DNA of 64,000 bases from Albidovulum sp. (GTDB lineage: Bacteria > Pseudomonadota > Alphaproteobacteria > Rhodobacterales > Rhodobacteraceae). A program made the position numbers and the translations under genes. The notes below the pieces were generated by a model. It was given only the letters and a program-made list of their open reading frames with translations, did not search any database and had not been told where the DNA came from. Each line of letters opens with the position of its first letter. Position 1 is the first letter of the stretch. Where the stretch lies: positions 1 through 64,000 of the forward strand of contig JAUQYA010000154.1 in the NCBI GenBank assembly GCA_030837785.1, given 5' to 3'. Below are positions 36,339 to 44,915 of this stretch, piece by piece.

Positions 36339-37634
36339 TCACTTGCCGATGCAGAAGCTCGCGAAGATGTTGTCGAGCAGGTCCTCGACATCCACCCTTC
36401 CCACCAGCGCATCAATGGCGCGGATGGCATGCCGAAGATGCTCCGCGGCCACTTCCGTTCGCTGCGGACCTCTTGCTATCTCATCGCGCGCCGATTCCAT
36501 AGACGAAATCGCACGCTCCAGCCCCAGTCGATGCCGGGCCCGTGTCGCGATGCCGGCCGACGCGGCCCGGGCGCCGAGGATGTCGGTTATCGTTCCGACA
36601 AGCGCCGCAAGCCCCGCCCCGGTCTTTCCCGATATTGCCGGAACATCCCCGGCCCCGCCCGGGCGCAGATCCGCCTTTCCACGCACGACGATATCGTCCG
36701 GCTGCGGCTGAATCATCGGCACGTCATCTGCATCATCCAGAAGAAATACCCGAAGATCAGCACCTTCCGCCCGTCCGACCGCGCGCCGAACGCCGATCAG
36801 CTCGACGTCGTCGCGCGTGTCACGCAGGCCCGCGGTATCGAGAAGCGTCACCGCTAGCCCGCCCAGGTCCATCCGGACCTCGATCACGTCACGGGTCGTC
36901 CCTGCGGTCGCAGACGTGATTGCCGCCTCCCGCCCGGCAAGCGCGTTCAGCAACGTTGACTTGCCGGCATTCGGCCGGCCGATGATCGCAACCTCGAATC
37001 CGTCGCGGATGCGTTCCGCAGCTCCATATCCCGCCACTTCAGCGCGGAGCCCCCGCATCACGCCTTCGATCAGACCCAGCACCTCGGGAGTCACGTCCAG
37101 AGGCACGTCTTCGTCCGCGAAATCGATCGTGACCTCCAGAAGCGCCGCCGCGCGGATCAGATCGCGGCGCCAGCCCTCTGCCTTTTCGCCCACCGCCCCG
37201 GACAGGACCCGCAATGCCTGCCGTCTTTGCGCATCCGTCTCGGCGTCAATCAGATCCGCAAGGCCCTCCACCTGCGTCAGATCCAGCCTGCCGTTCTCCA
37301 GCGCGCGCCGCGTGAACTCCCCGGCCTCGGCCATCCGGAGCCCCTCGATGCCACCAAGCGCCCGCAGGACGGCGCCTACCGTCGCCGTTGCCCCGTGAAT
37401 GTGCAGCTCCGCCGCACTCTCGCCGGTAAAACTGGCGCCCGCGGCGAAAGTCACGACCATCGCCTCGTCAAGCACCTCCCCGTCCATTCGCAGACGCCGC
37501 AATGACGCGCGGCGCGTCTGCGGAAGCTTGCCCACCAGCGCGGAAACCGCGTCCCAGGCCTTGGGCCCCGACAGCCTGATCACGGAAACGCCCGCTTTCC
37601 CCCGGGCGGAGGCCAGGGCAAAGATCGTATCCAT
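36339..37634 (-). CDS. mnmE: tRNA modification GTPase MnmE
   Basis: A 431-residue GTPase (TrmE) partner of MnmG. The N-terminal formyl-THF-binding domain begins MDTIFALASARGKAGVSVIR. The G domain has GRPNAGKST (219-227) and LLDTAGLRDT. The C-terminus ends in the catalytic CIGK. It is first in the unit with mnmG, rsmG, parA and parB, 24 bases downstream of rho. Confidence 0.97.
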   Translation of the reverse strand: MDTIFALASARGKAGVSVIRLSGPKAWDAVSALVGKLPQTRRASLRRLRMDGEVLDEAMVVTFAAGASFTGESAAELHIHGATATVGAVLRALGGIEGLRMAEAGEFTRRALENGRLDLTQVEGLADLIDAETDAQRRQALRVLSGAVGEKAEGWRRDLIRAAALLEVTIDFADEDVPLDVTPEVLGLIEGVMRGLRAEVAGYGAAERIRDGFEVAIIGRPNAGKSTLLNALAGREAAITSATAGTTRDVIEVRMDLGGLAVTLLDTAGLRDTRDDVELIGVRRAVGRAEGADLRVFLLDDADDVPMIQPQPDDIVVRGKADLRPGGAGDVPAISGKTGAGLAALVGTITDILGARAASAGIATRARHRLGLERAISSMESARDEIARGPQRTEVAAEHLRHAIRAIDALVGRVDVEDLLDNIFASFCIGK

Positions 37635-37658
37635 CGCTGCCTACCGTAACGGAACGCC

Positions 37659-38930
37659 TCAGGCGTTCATTGAATCGAAGAATTCCGAGTTCGTCTTCGT
37701 CTGCTTCAGCTTCGAGATCAGGAACTCGATCGCATCCGTGGTGCCCATCGGGTTCAGGATGCGCCTGAGCACATAGGTCTTCTGCAGGTCCTTCTGGTCG
37801 ACCAGCAGATCCTCCTTCCGTGTGCCCGACTTCAGGATGTCCATCGCCGGGAAGACCCGCTTGTCGGCGACCTTCCGGTCCAGAACGATCTCGGAGTTGC
37901 CGGTTCCCTTGAACTCCTCGAAGATCACCTCGTCCATCCGGCTGCCGGTGTCGATGAGGGCCGTCGCGATGATCGTGAGAGACCCGCCCTCCTCGATGTT
38001 GCGCGCCGCGCCGAAGAACCGCTTCGGCCGCTGAAGGGCGTTAGCATCGACGCCGCCGGTCAGGACCTTGCCCGAGGACGGCACAACCGTATTGTAGGCC
38101 CTACCAAGTCTGGTGATTGAATCGAGAAGAATCACAACATCTCGTTTGTGCTCGACCAGGCGCTTCGCTTTCTCGATCACCATTTCGGCCACAGCCACAT
38201 GCCGTGTCGCCGGTTCGTCGAAGGTCGAGGAAATCACCTCGCCCTTCACGCTCCGCTGCATGTCGGTCACTTCCTCGGGACGCTCGTCGATCAGAAGGAC
38301 AATCAGGTAGCACTCGGGGTGGTTCGTCGCGATCGAATGCGCGATGTTCTGCAAAAGCACCGTCTTGCCCGTCCGCGGCGGCGCCACGATGAGGCCGCGC
38401 TGCCCCTTCCCGATCGGCGCCACCAGGTCGATGATCCGCGCCGACCGATCCTTGATGGTCGGATCCTCGATCTCCATCTTCAGGCGTTCGTCCGGGTAGA
38501 GTGGCGTCAGGTTGTCGAAGGCCACCTTGTGCCGGGCCTTCTCCGGATCTTCGAAATTGATCCGCGTGACCTTCGTCATCGCAAAATAGCGCTCGTTCTC
38601 GCCGGGCGCCCGCATCGCGCCCTCGACCGTGTCCCCCGTCCGAAGTGAATATTGCCGGATCATGTCCGGGCTCACGTAGATATCATCCGGGCCCGGCAGA
38701 TAGTTGGCCTCCGGCGAGCGCAGGAATCCGAACCCGTCCTGCAGAACCTCCAGCACACCGTCTCCGCCGATCTCCCAGCCTTCCTCGGCGTGTTCCTTCA
38801 GGATCGAGAACATCATCTCGCCCTTGCGCATCGTCGATGCGTTCTCGATCTCCAGGTCCTCGGCCATCGCCAGAAGGTCGGCGGGGCTCTTGGCCTTGAG
38901 ATCGGACAGGTTCAGGCGCTCATGCGTCAT
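37659..38930 (-). CDS. rho: transcription termination factor Rho
   Basis: A 423-residue hexameric RNA helicase. The cold-shock-like RNA domain has GFGFLRSPEANYL. The ATPase has the P-loop APPRTGKTVLLQ, the Walker B VILLDSITRL, and the Q/R loops toward the end. MTHERLNLSDLKAKSPADLL is the Rho N-terminal domain. The 125 bases upstream (38931-39055), before hemJ, hold no other gene. Confidence 0.98.
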   Translation of the reverse strand: MTHERLNLSDLKAKSPADLLAMAEDLEIENASTMRKGEMMFSILKEHAEEGWEIGGDGVLEVLQDGFGFLRSPEANYLPGPDDIYVSPDMIRQYSLRTGDTVEGAMRAPGENERYFAMTKVTRINFEDPEKARHKVAFDNLTPLYPDERLKMEIEDPTIKDRSARIIDLVAPIGKGQRGLIVAPPRTGKTVLLQNIAHSIATNHPECYLIVLLIDERPEEVTDMQRSVKGEVISSTFDEPATRHVAVAEMVIEKAKRLVEHKRDVVILLDSITRLGRAYNTVVPSSGKVLTGGVDANALQRPKRFFGAARNIEEGGSLTIIATALIDTGSRMDEVIFEEFKGTGNSEIVLDRKVADKRVFPAMDILKSGTRKEDLLVDQKDLQKTYVLRRILNPMGTTDAIEFLISKLKQTKTNSEFFDSMNA

Positions 38931-39055
38931 GGCAAGACCAGATATATCGGGCGCGGACAGGATCGGCGCGATGGACAGAAAGGGGGAAGCCCCTGACCGG
39001 ACGGCGGGGCGTTTGGGCCAGATACACCCGGGCCAACGGCCGAGTCAACGGGCGA

Positions 39056-39505
39056 TCAGAATTTCACGATGACCGACAGGACGATGATCACCATGAACAG
39101 GGTGGGAAGTTCGTTCATCAGCCGGTAGGTCCGCCCCGACCGGGTATTCTTCCCCGCCGCAAACTCCTTGCGCCGATAGCCGAGCCAGTGGTGGAACCAG
39201 GTCATCCCGAGCACACAGGCCGCCTTCGTCCAAGGCCAGACCTCGCTCCACACCACGATCCCCGGGGTGAACACCAGCGCCAGCCCGAAGACCCAGGTCG
39301 CCGTCATCGCCGGGTTCATGATCAGGCGCAGCAGCTTGCGTTCCATGCCCTGGAACAGCGCATCGGTCTCGCTGCCCGGCTCCACCTGCTCGGCGTGGTA
39401 GACGAACAGCCTCGGCAGGTAGAATATCCCCGCCATCCAGGCGATCACCGACATGACGTGAAGTGCCTTCGTCCAGGGATAGACCGAAGCCAGAAAGTCA
39501 CCCAT
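39056..39505 (-). CDS. hemJ: protoporphyrinogen oxidase HemJ
   Basis: A 149-residue four-helix membrane protein of the HemJ (UPF0093) family, which oxidises protoporphyrinogen IX. YPWTKALHVMSVIAWMAGIFYLPRLFVYHAE contains the conserved haem-liganding His (read in halves, residues 9-39). KLLRLIMNPAM and WFHHWLGYRRKEF follow. It borders the candidate origin. In related genomes hemE often lies at this junction; it is not here. Confidence 0.95.
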   Translation of the reverse strand: MGDFLASVYPWTKALHVMSVIAWMAGIFYLPRLFVYHAEQVEPGSETDALFQGMERKLLRLIMNPAMTATWVFGLALVFTPGIVVWSEVWPWTKAACVLGMTWFHHWLGYRRKEFAAGKNTRSGRTYRLMNELPTLFMVIIVLSVIVKF

Positions 39506-39643
39506 TCGCCAGCGCCCTTCGCTTGTTGCGCATCGGCCCTCTTATAAAAGCAATATGAAAGAAAAGAGAAGTTGATGCTGTTGGGCCTGTGGGCGGTGTG
39601 GATTTGCCAGGTTCGCGCCAAGACATGCACAGCCGGATCACCC

Positions 39644-39652
39644 TGTGGAAAA
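39644..39652 (-). promoter_or_regulatory. DnaA box-like 9-mer
   Basis: TTTTCCACA on the minus strand, 8 of 9 to the strict consensus TTATCCACA. Confidence 0.55.
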
Positions 39653-39911
39653 CCACGGAACACTCCGGGGGCGGTGTTCTCATGGCACTAAAATACAAAG
39701 ACATAACAGGCAGTTGTGAAATATTCGCCGGGGCCTGGCCCACACGATGCATGGCCCGGCTCACGGTGGATCGCCCGGCCATCCACACCGGCTCCGATCC
39801 CGCATCAACAGGTGAACAAAATGCCGTGAGCATTGACAGAACTGTCACCCTGTCCCCACCTTCCTTGCGGGGACCAGACCGTCCACCCCTCCGCGGCACG
39901 CTTGCCCGTCG

Positions 39912-39920
39912 TTACCCACA
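39912..39920 (+). promoter_or_regulatory. DnaA box-like 9-mer next to maf
   Basis: TTACCCACA, 8 of 9 to TTATCCACA, ending 10 bases before the maf start. Its last bases overlap the AGGA that serves as the maf ribosome site region. Confidence 0.55.
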
Positions 39921-39930
39921 GGATGATCCC

Positions 39931-40530
39931 GTGACCTTCCGCCTCATCCTCGCCTCATCCTCCGAGATCCGCGCAGCCCTTCTGAGGAATGCCGGGCTCG
40001 ACCCCGACATCCGCCCAGCGTGCATCGACGAAGACACGATCCGCGCGACCCTCGAAGCCGATGGCGCCAGCCCGCACGATCTTGCCGATGCGCTCGCGGA
40101 GCAGAAGGCGCGCCGCGTCAGCGAGAAAAACCCCGAAGCGCTGGTGCTCGGTTGCGACCAGGTCCTGGACCTTCACGGCCGGGTCTTCACCAAGCCGGAC
40201 GATCCCGATGCCGCAAGGGCGCAGATCCGGGCGCTCTCGGGTCGCACCCACCGCCTCCACTCCGCCGCCGTCGTCTGCCAGGGCAACGCGCCGCTCTGGC
40301 GGCATGTCGGGACGGCGCGGTTGACGATGCGCGGGGTGTCCGAGGCCTATCTTCACGACTACGTGGCGCGGAACTGGGAAAGCATCCGCCACAGTGTCGG
40401 CGCCTACAAGCTGGAGGAGGAAGGGGCGCGGCTTTTCTCGCACATCGAGGGGGATCACTTCACCATCCTCGGCCTGCCGCTGATCGAACTCTTGACCTGG
40501 CTCGCCGTTCGGGGCGACATCGCGGCATGA
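39931..40530 (+). CDS. maf: Maf-family nucleotide pyrophosphatase
   Basis: A 199-residue Maf protein that hydrolyses modified or non-canonical NTPs such as m7GTP or dTTP/UTP. RLILASSSEIRAALL, DEDTIRATL, LGCDQVLDLHG and the late SVGAYKLEEEG are in order. I chose GTG 39931 (VTFRLILASSS) because the strand begins there and AGGA precedes it. The long upstream extension of the frame crosses the origin and is not coding. It overlaps aroE by ATGA. Confidence 0.93.
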   Translation: MTFRLILASSSEIRAALLRNAGLDPDIRPACIDEDTIRATLEADGASPHDLADALAEQKARRVSEKNPEALVLGCDQVLDLHGRVFTKPDDPDAARAQIRALSGRTHRLHSAAVVCQGNAPLWRHVGTARLTMRGVSEAYLHDYVARNWESIRHSVGAYKLEEEGARLFSHIEGDHFTILGLPLIELLTWLAVRGDIAA

Positions 40531-41366
40531 CCGACCATCCCCGCATACCGCTCGCCGGCGTCATCGGCTCTCCCGTCGCGCATTCGAAATCGCCGCGGCT
40601 TCATGGGCATTGGCTGAAGACCTATGGAATCGCGGGATACTATGTCCCGATGGACGTGGCCCAGGCCGACCTTCGCGAGGTCATCTCCGCCCTGCCGAAG
40701 GCGGGCTTCGTGGGCGTCAACGTTACCATACCGCACAAGGAAAGCGTGCTTGCCCTCGCCGATGTGGTGACCGACCGCGCCGCGCTGATCGGGGCGGCGA
40801 ATACGCTCATCTTCCGCAGCGACGGGCGCATCCACGCCGACAATACCGATGGCTACGGCTTCATCGCCAACCTGCGCCAGAATGCCCCGGACTGGCAGCC
40901 GGCAGCCGGCCCGGCGGCGGTCATCGGCGCGGGAGGCGCCGCGCGCGCCGTCATCGCCTCGCTCATCGAGGTCGGAGTGCCGGAAATCCGCCTGGCAAAC
41001 CGCACCCGCGCGCGGGCGGAAGCGCTGCGGCAGGAGTTCGGGGCCAAGGTCGTGGTCAACGACTGGGTGCAGGCCGGCAACATGCTCGACGGGGCCACCA
41101 CGGTGGTCAACACCTCCTCGCTCGGCATGGTCGGAAAACCCGATTTCCGCGTACCCCTCGACGCGCTGTCACCCTCGGCCGTGGTCACCGACCTCGTCTA
41201 CACGCCGCTGCGCACCCATCTGCTCGAAGAGGCCGCCAGTATCGGCTGCACCACCGTCGACGGGCTCGGGATGCTTATCCATCAGGCTGCCCCCGCCTTC
41301 GAGCGCTGGTTCGGCCTGCGGCCGGAGGTCGACGAGGCGGTGCGCGCGGCGGTTCTGGCGGAATGA
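40527..41366 (+). CDS. aroE: shikimate dehydrogenase
   Basis: A 279-residue NADP enzyme of the chorismate pathway. Substrate motifs SKSPRLHGHW, NVTIPHKE (catalytic Lys) and ADNTDGYG are followed by the nucleotide loop GAGGAARA and TSSLGMVG. It overlaps maf (4 bases) and coaE (4 bases) within the maf-aroE-coaE-dnaQ operon. Confidence 0.97.
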   Translation: MTDHPRIPLAGVIGSPVAHSKSPRLHGHWLKTYGIAGYYVPMDVAQADLREVISALPKAGFVGVNVTIPHKESVLALADVVTDRAALIGAANTLIFRSDGRIHADNTDGYGFIANLRQNAPDWQPAAGPAAVIGAGGAARAVIASLIEVGVPEIRLANRTRARAEALRQEFGAKVVVNDWVQAGNMLDGATTVVNTSSLGMVGKPDFRVPLDALSPSAVVTDLVYTPLRTHLLEEAASIGCTTVDGLGMLIHQAAPAFERWFGLRPEVDEAVRAAVLAE

Positions 41367-41965
41367 GCCGGCCGTTCCTTCTGGGCCTCACCGGCTCGAT
41401 CGGCATGGGCAAGTCGACAACGGCGGCGATGTTCGCCGCCGAGGGCGTTCCCGTCTGGGACGCGGATGCCGCCGTCCACCGGCTTTATGCGCGGGGCGCG
41501 CCGGGCGTCGCCGCGATTGCGGCGCTGCGGCCGGACGCGATCATCGACGGTGCCGTCGATCGCGCGCGCCTGAAGGACTGGATCGCCACCGATTCCGACG
41601 CGCTGGCGCGGATCGAGGCGGCGGTCCACCCCCTGGTTGCCGCGGATCGTGCCGCCTTCATCGACCGCGCGGCGACGGCGGGGGTCGATCTGGTGCTGCT
41701 CGACATCCCGCTTCTGTTCGAGACCGGCGCGGAGGCCGCGCTTGATGCCACTCTTGTCGTCACCGCCCCCGCCGAGGTCCAGCGTGCCCGCGTCCTTGCG
41801 CGCCCCGGCATGACCGAAACCCAGTTTGCGACCATTCTCGCCCGACAGATGCCCGACGCCGAAAAGCGCGCCCGCGCGACCCATGTGATCGAGACCTCGA
41901 CCCTTGAGCAGACCCGCGCGGCCGTGCAAGCGTTGATCGACGAACTCAGGGCCGGCCATGCGTGA
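41363..41965 (+). CDS. coaE: dephospho-CoA kinase
   Basis: A 200-residue P-loop kinase, the last step of CoA synthesis. LTGSIGMGKST (9-19) is Walker A; VWDADAAVHRLY and LLDIPLLFE are conserved substrate segments. It overlaps aroE by ATGA and dnaQ by 8 bases. Confidence 0.97.
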   Translation: MSRPFLLGLTGSIGMGKSTTAAMFAAEGVPVWDADAAVHRLYARGAPGVAAIAALRPDAIIDGAVDRARLKDWIATDSDALARIEAAVHPLVAADRAAFIDRAATAGVDLVLLDIPLLFETGAEAALDATLVVTAPAEVQRARVLARPGMTETQFATILARQMPDAEKRARATHVIETSTLEQTRAAVQALIDELRAGHA

Positions 41966-42650
41966 AATCGTCCTCGATACCGAAACCACCGGCTTCGAGC
42001 CCGCCGAGGGTCATCGCATCGTCGAGATCGGCGCTATCGAGCTTTTCAACCACATGCCGACCGGGCGCACCTTTCACCACTACGTGAATCCCGAACGCGC
42101 CATGCCGACCGAAGCCTTCCAGGTCCACGGCCTCGGCGATGACTTCCTGCGCGACAAGCCCCGGTTCGTCGATATCGCCGCGGCGTTTCTCGACTTCCTG
42201 GGCGGGGATTCCCGGCTGGTGATCCACAATGCCGCGTTCGACATGAAATTCCTCAACGCTGAACTGGGCTGGGTGAACCTGCCGCCAATCGCGATGGAGC
42301 GCGCGCTCGACACCGTGGCTCTGGCCCGGCGGAAGTTTCCCGGCGCGCCCGCCTCGCTCGACGCGCTTTGCCGACGCTTCGGTATCGACAACTCGGCGCG
42401 CGAAAACCACGGCGCACTTCTCGACAGCGAGCTTCTGGCCGAAGTCTATCTGGAACTGATCGGCGGCCGCCAGCCCGATCTGGTCCTGGCTGTCACCGCC
42501 GGTCCGGCAAGTGCTGGCGTGGCGAGCGGCTGGAAGCCGGGGCCGCGGCCCGCCGCGCTTCCCCCGCGGCTGACCGAGGAGGAAAAGGCCGCACATGCGG
42601 CCTTGGTCGAGGCGTTGGGTGAAGGCGCAATCTGGAAGCGCTTCGACTGA
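41958..42650 (+). CDS. dnaQ: DNA polymerase III epsilon subunit (proofreading exonuclease)
   Basis: A 230-residue DEDDh exonuclease. Exo I is LDTETTG (D7, E9), Exo II is HNAAFDMKFL, Exo III epsilon is ENHGALLDSELLAEVY with the catalytic His and Asp. A short C-terminal tail binds the polymerase subunit. It ends the maf-dnaQ operon; its TGA directly abuts the stop of the convergent sugar transferase gene with no base between. Confidence 0.97.
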   Translation: MREIVLDTETTGFEPAEGHRIVEIGAIELFNHMPTGRTFHHYVNPERAMPTEAFQVHGLGDDFLRDKPRFVDIAAAFLDFLGGDSRLVIHNAAFDMKFLNAELGWVNLPPIAMERALDTVALARRKFPGAPASLDALCRRFGIDNSARENHGALLDSELLAEVYLELIGGRQPDLVLAVTAGPASAGVASGWKPGPRPAALPPRLTEEEKAAHAALVEALGEGAIWKRFD

Positions 42651-43322
42651 TCAGACGCCGGTACCGCGCAGGACGACCCCAACGGTCCTGAGGATGATCC
42701 GCAGATCCATCAGAAGGCCGAGCTGGACGAAATAGGCGCTGTCGTAGATCGCGCGTTCCGCGAAGGAGCTGCGGTTGCGCGGGCTGACCTGCCAGAGCCC
42801 GGTGAGACCGGGAAGCATGCGGTAGTAATCCGCGTACCCACGGCCGCCCGGGTAGATGTCTTGCTGATCGGGCGTGAATGGGCGCGGGCCGACGATGCTC
42901 ATCGTTCCGGTCAACACGTTCCAGAGCTGCGGCAACTCATCAAGGCTCGTCTTACGCAGGAACGCGCCGAAACGGGTGACGCGGGGATCACGCCTCAGCT
43001 TCTGGGTCTGCTGCCATTCGGCGGCAAGCGCCGGATCGTCCGCGAGTATCCTTGCAAGCGCGGCGTCGGCATCGGGGATCATCGTGCGGAACTTCCAGCA
43101 ACGGAACGTCTCTCCGTCACGGCCTACGCGCAGTTGCGAATAGAGCGGTCTCCCGCCACCAAGCGAGGCGAGAAGGGTGACGAGGACGACCACCGGCACG
43201 ACCACCGGCAGCATCACCGCCACGAGGGCGAGATCGAAAAGCCGCTTTCCATAGCTCGCGTAGTAGCTTGGCCGGCAGAGAGAGAGAGCGTCGTTGCGGA
43301 ACTCGAAAAGGGGGGCAGCCAT
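42651..43322 (-). CDS. undecaprenyl-phosphate sugar transferase (ExoY/WcaJ-type)
   Basis: A 223-residue bacterial sugar transferase. One hydrophobic hairpin (FDLALVAVMLPVVVPVVVLV) precedes the catalytic core with WKFRTMIPDA, RFGAFLRKTSLDELPQLWNV, SIVGPRPF and MLPGLTGLWQV. It starts glycan chains on lipid carriers for exopolysaccharide. No other polysaccharide gene lies nearby, so it is an orphan. The 279 bases upstream (to 43601) hold a long AT-richer stretch and no gene; a promoter is likely there. Confidence 0.92.
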   Translation of the reverse strand: MAAPLFEFRNDALSLCRPSYYASYGKRLFDLALVAVMLPVVVPVVVLVTLLASLGGGRPLYSQLRVGRDGETFRCWKFRTMIPDADAALARILADDPALAAEWQQTQKLRRDPRVTRFGAFLRKTSLDELPQLWNVLTGTMSIVGPRPFTPDQQDIYPGGRGYADYYRMLPGLTGLWQVSPRNRSSFAERAIYDSAYFVQLGLLMDLRIILRTVGVVLRGTGV

Positions 43323-43601
43323 CCCGGAGTCTCCTGGGCAGGTGGTCCGGACGTCCCCCAGATGTCCGTTGATGAGGACACTATGGAAGGAAACGTTTCG
43401 GAATTTCGACGCCTAATTTTTCGAGTGTGAAAACAACCGATAACGCCGGCGGATTCGCGCCGCCATTGCGGCGAAATCATGGCAAATGGTTAATATGTCT
43501 GGGGTTTCGGGCGGTACGCGGCCCGTCCGGCGCCCAAAATTTCAGCAACAGTGGTGCGCGAAGGAACGATCCGGTCAGCCCGCTCGCAACAAACTCAACC
43601 G

Positions 43602-44906
43602 TTAGGCGAATCGATTCCACAGGTTTTCCAGCCGCTCCTGGCGGCCTGAGCGCGGCTGCGGGTTGATGCCCTGCGAAAGGACACGCGCGGAAAGGGACTC
43701 GAGCGTTTCCGTATCAAACATCGCCTTCGCGGTCGGCGTCTCCCATCCGGCGTAGCGTTCGGCGCGCGCCCGTTCAAGCGCACCGTCCTGAAGAAGGGCG
43801 GCCGCGGCCTTCAGGGCGCGCGCGCAGACATCCATCGCGCCGACATGGGCAAGGATCAGGTCCTGGGGGTCGAGGCTCTGGCGCCTGATCTTGGCATCGA
43901 AGTTCGTGCCGCCCGTGGCAAGACCACCGGCGCGCAAGATCTCGTAATAGGCCCGCGCCATTTCCGGCACGGAATCGGGAAACTGGTCGGTGTCCCAGCC
44001 GGACTGGTAGTCGTTCCGGTTCATGTCGATGGAGCCGAAGATCCCGAGCGATGCGGCGAGGGCGATCTCGTGTTCAAACGAATGCCCGGCAAGGACCGCG
44101 TGCCCCTGTTCGATGTTGACCTTCACCTCGCGCTCCAGCCCGAAGTCCTTGAGGAACCCGTAGACCGTAGCAACGTCGTAGTCGTATTGGTGCTTCGAGG
44201 GTTCCTGCGGTTTCGGCTCGATCAGGATCGTCCCGGGAAATCCGATCCTGTGCTTGTAGTCGACGACCATCTGCAGGAACCGCCCCGCCTGCCGCCGCTC
44301 GCGTCCGAGGTCTGTGTTCAGAAGCGTTTCGTAGCCTTCGCGCCCGCCCCAGAGGACATAGTTCTGGCCGCCGAGACGGTGGGTCGCATCCATGCAGGCC
44401 TTCACCGTCGCCGCCGACCAGGCAAAGACGTCGGGGTCGGGGTTCGTCGCCGCGCCCGCCATGAACCGGCGGTGCGAGAAGAGATTCGCGGTGCCCCACA
44501 GAAGCCGCGTCCGCCGCGTCTCCATCTTCCGCGCGATGTAGTCGACGATTTCCTCGAAGTTGCGCAGGCTTTCGGCGAAGCTTCCGCCCTCGGGCCGGAT
44601 GTCCGCGTCGTGGAAGCAGAAGAACGGAACGCCAAGGATGCCGAACATCTCGAAGGCCGCATCGGCCTTCATCCGCGCATGGTCCATCGTCTCGCCGAAC
44701 CAGGGCCGGGTGAAGGTCTGGCCGCCGAACGGATCATTCCCCGGCCATGCGAAGCAATGCCACCAGGCGGCGGCGAAGCGCAGATGATCCTCCATCCGCT
44801 TGCCCAGCACCACCTCGTCGGGGTTGTAGTGGCGGAAGGCAAAGTCGTTGTCGCTTTCGGGGCCTTCGTAGTGGATGGCGGGGATGTCCTTGAAAAAGTC
44901 GGTCAT
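43602..44906 (-). CDS. xylA: xylose isomerase
   Basis: A 434-residue class II xylose isomerase converting D-xylose to D-xylulose. FCFHDADIRPEG contains the catalytic His-Asp, LIEPKPQEPSKHQYDYD the first metal site, and GGTNFDAKIRRQS the last. Length fits class II (about 435). It is last in the five-gene minus-strand xylose operon, 9 bases after xylB. Confidence 0.97.
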   Translation of the reverse strand: MTDFFKDIPAIHYEGPESDNDFAFRHYNPDEVVLGKRMEDHLRFAAAWWHCFAWPGNDPFGGQTFTRPWFGETMDHARMKADAAFEMFGILGVPFFCFHDADIRPEGGSFAESLRNFEEIVDYIARKMETRRTRLLWGTANLFSHRRFMAGAATNPDPDVFAWSAATVKACMDATHRLGGQNYVLWGGREGYETLLNTDLGRERRQAGRFLQMVVDYKHRIGFPGTILIEPKPQEPSKHQYDYDVATVYGFLKDFGLEREVKVNIEQGHAVLAGHSFEHEIALAASLGIFGSIDMNRNDYQSGWDTDQFPDSVPEMARAYYEILRAGGLATGGTNFDAKIRRQSLDPQDLILAHVGAMDVCARALKAAAALLQDGALERARAERYAGWETPTAKAMFDTETLESLSARVLSQGINPQPRSGRQERLENLWNRFA

Positions 44907-44915
44907 GGAAGTCTC

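Larger units (their letters stand above)
39506..39930. other. oriC: candidate chromosomal replication origin (oriC)
   Basis: A 425-base gap without a convincing gene between divergent hemJ and maf, the largest in the conserved block. It is clearly richer in A/T than its surroundings, notably 39541-39575 and 39684-39726. It contains DnaA-box-like 9-mers: TTTTCCACA (minus, 39644-39652) and TTACCCACA (plus, 39912-39920), each one base from TTATCCACA. Two-mismatch copies occur at 39597-39605, 39623-39631 and 39779-39787. Position relative to maf-aroE-coaE-dnaQ and to parS matches alphaproteobacterial origins such as Caulobacter Cori. An open frame across it is a GC artefact. Confidence 0.72.

Noticed and set aside
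39589..39930. Long in-frame upstream extension of maf through the gap
   Set aside because: The Maf fold starts at the GTG at 39931; the upstream translation shows no family similarity and crosses the candidate origin.
43323..43601. Possible small gene between xylA and the sugar transferase
   Set aside because: Open frames there have no ribosome site or protein-like character.
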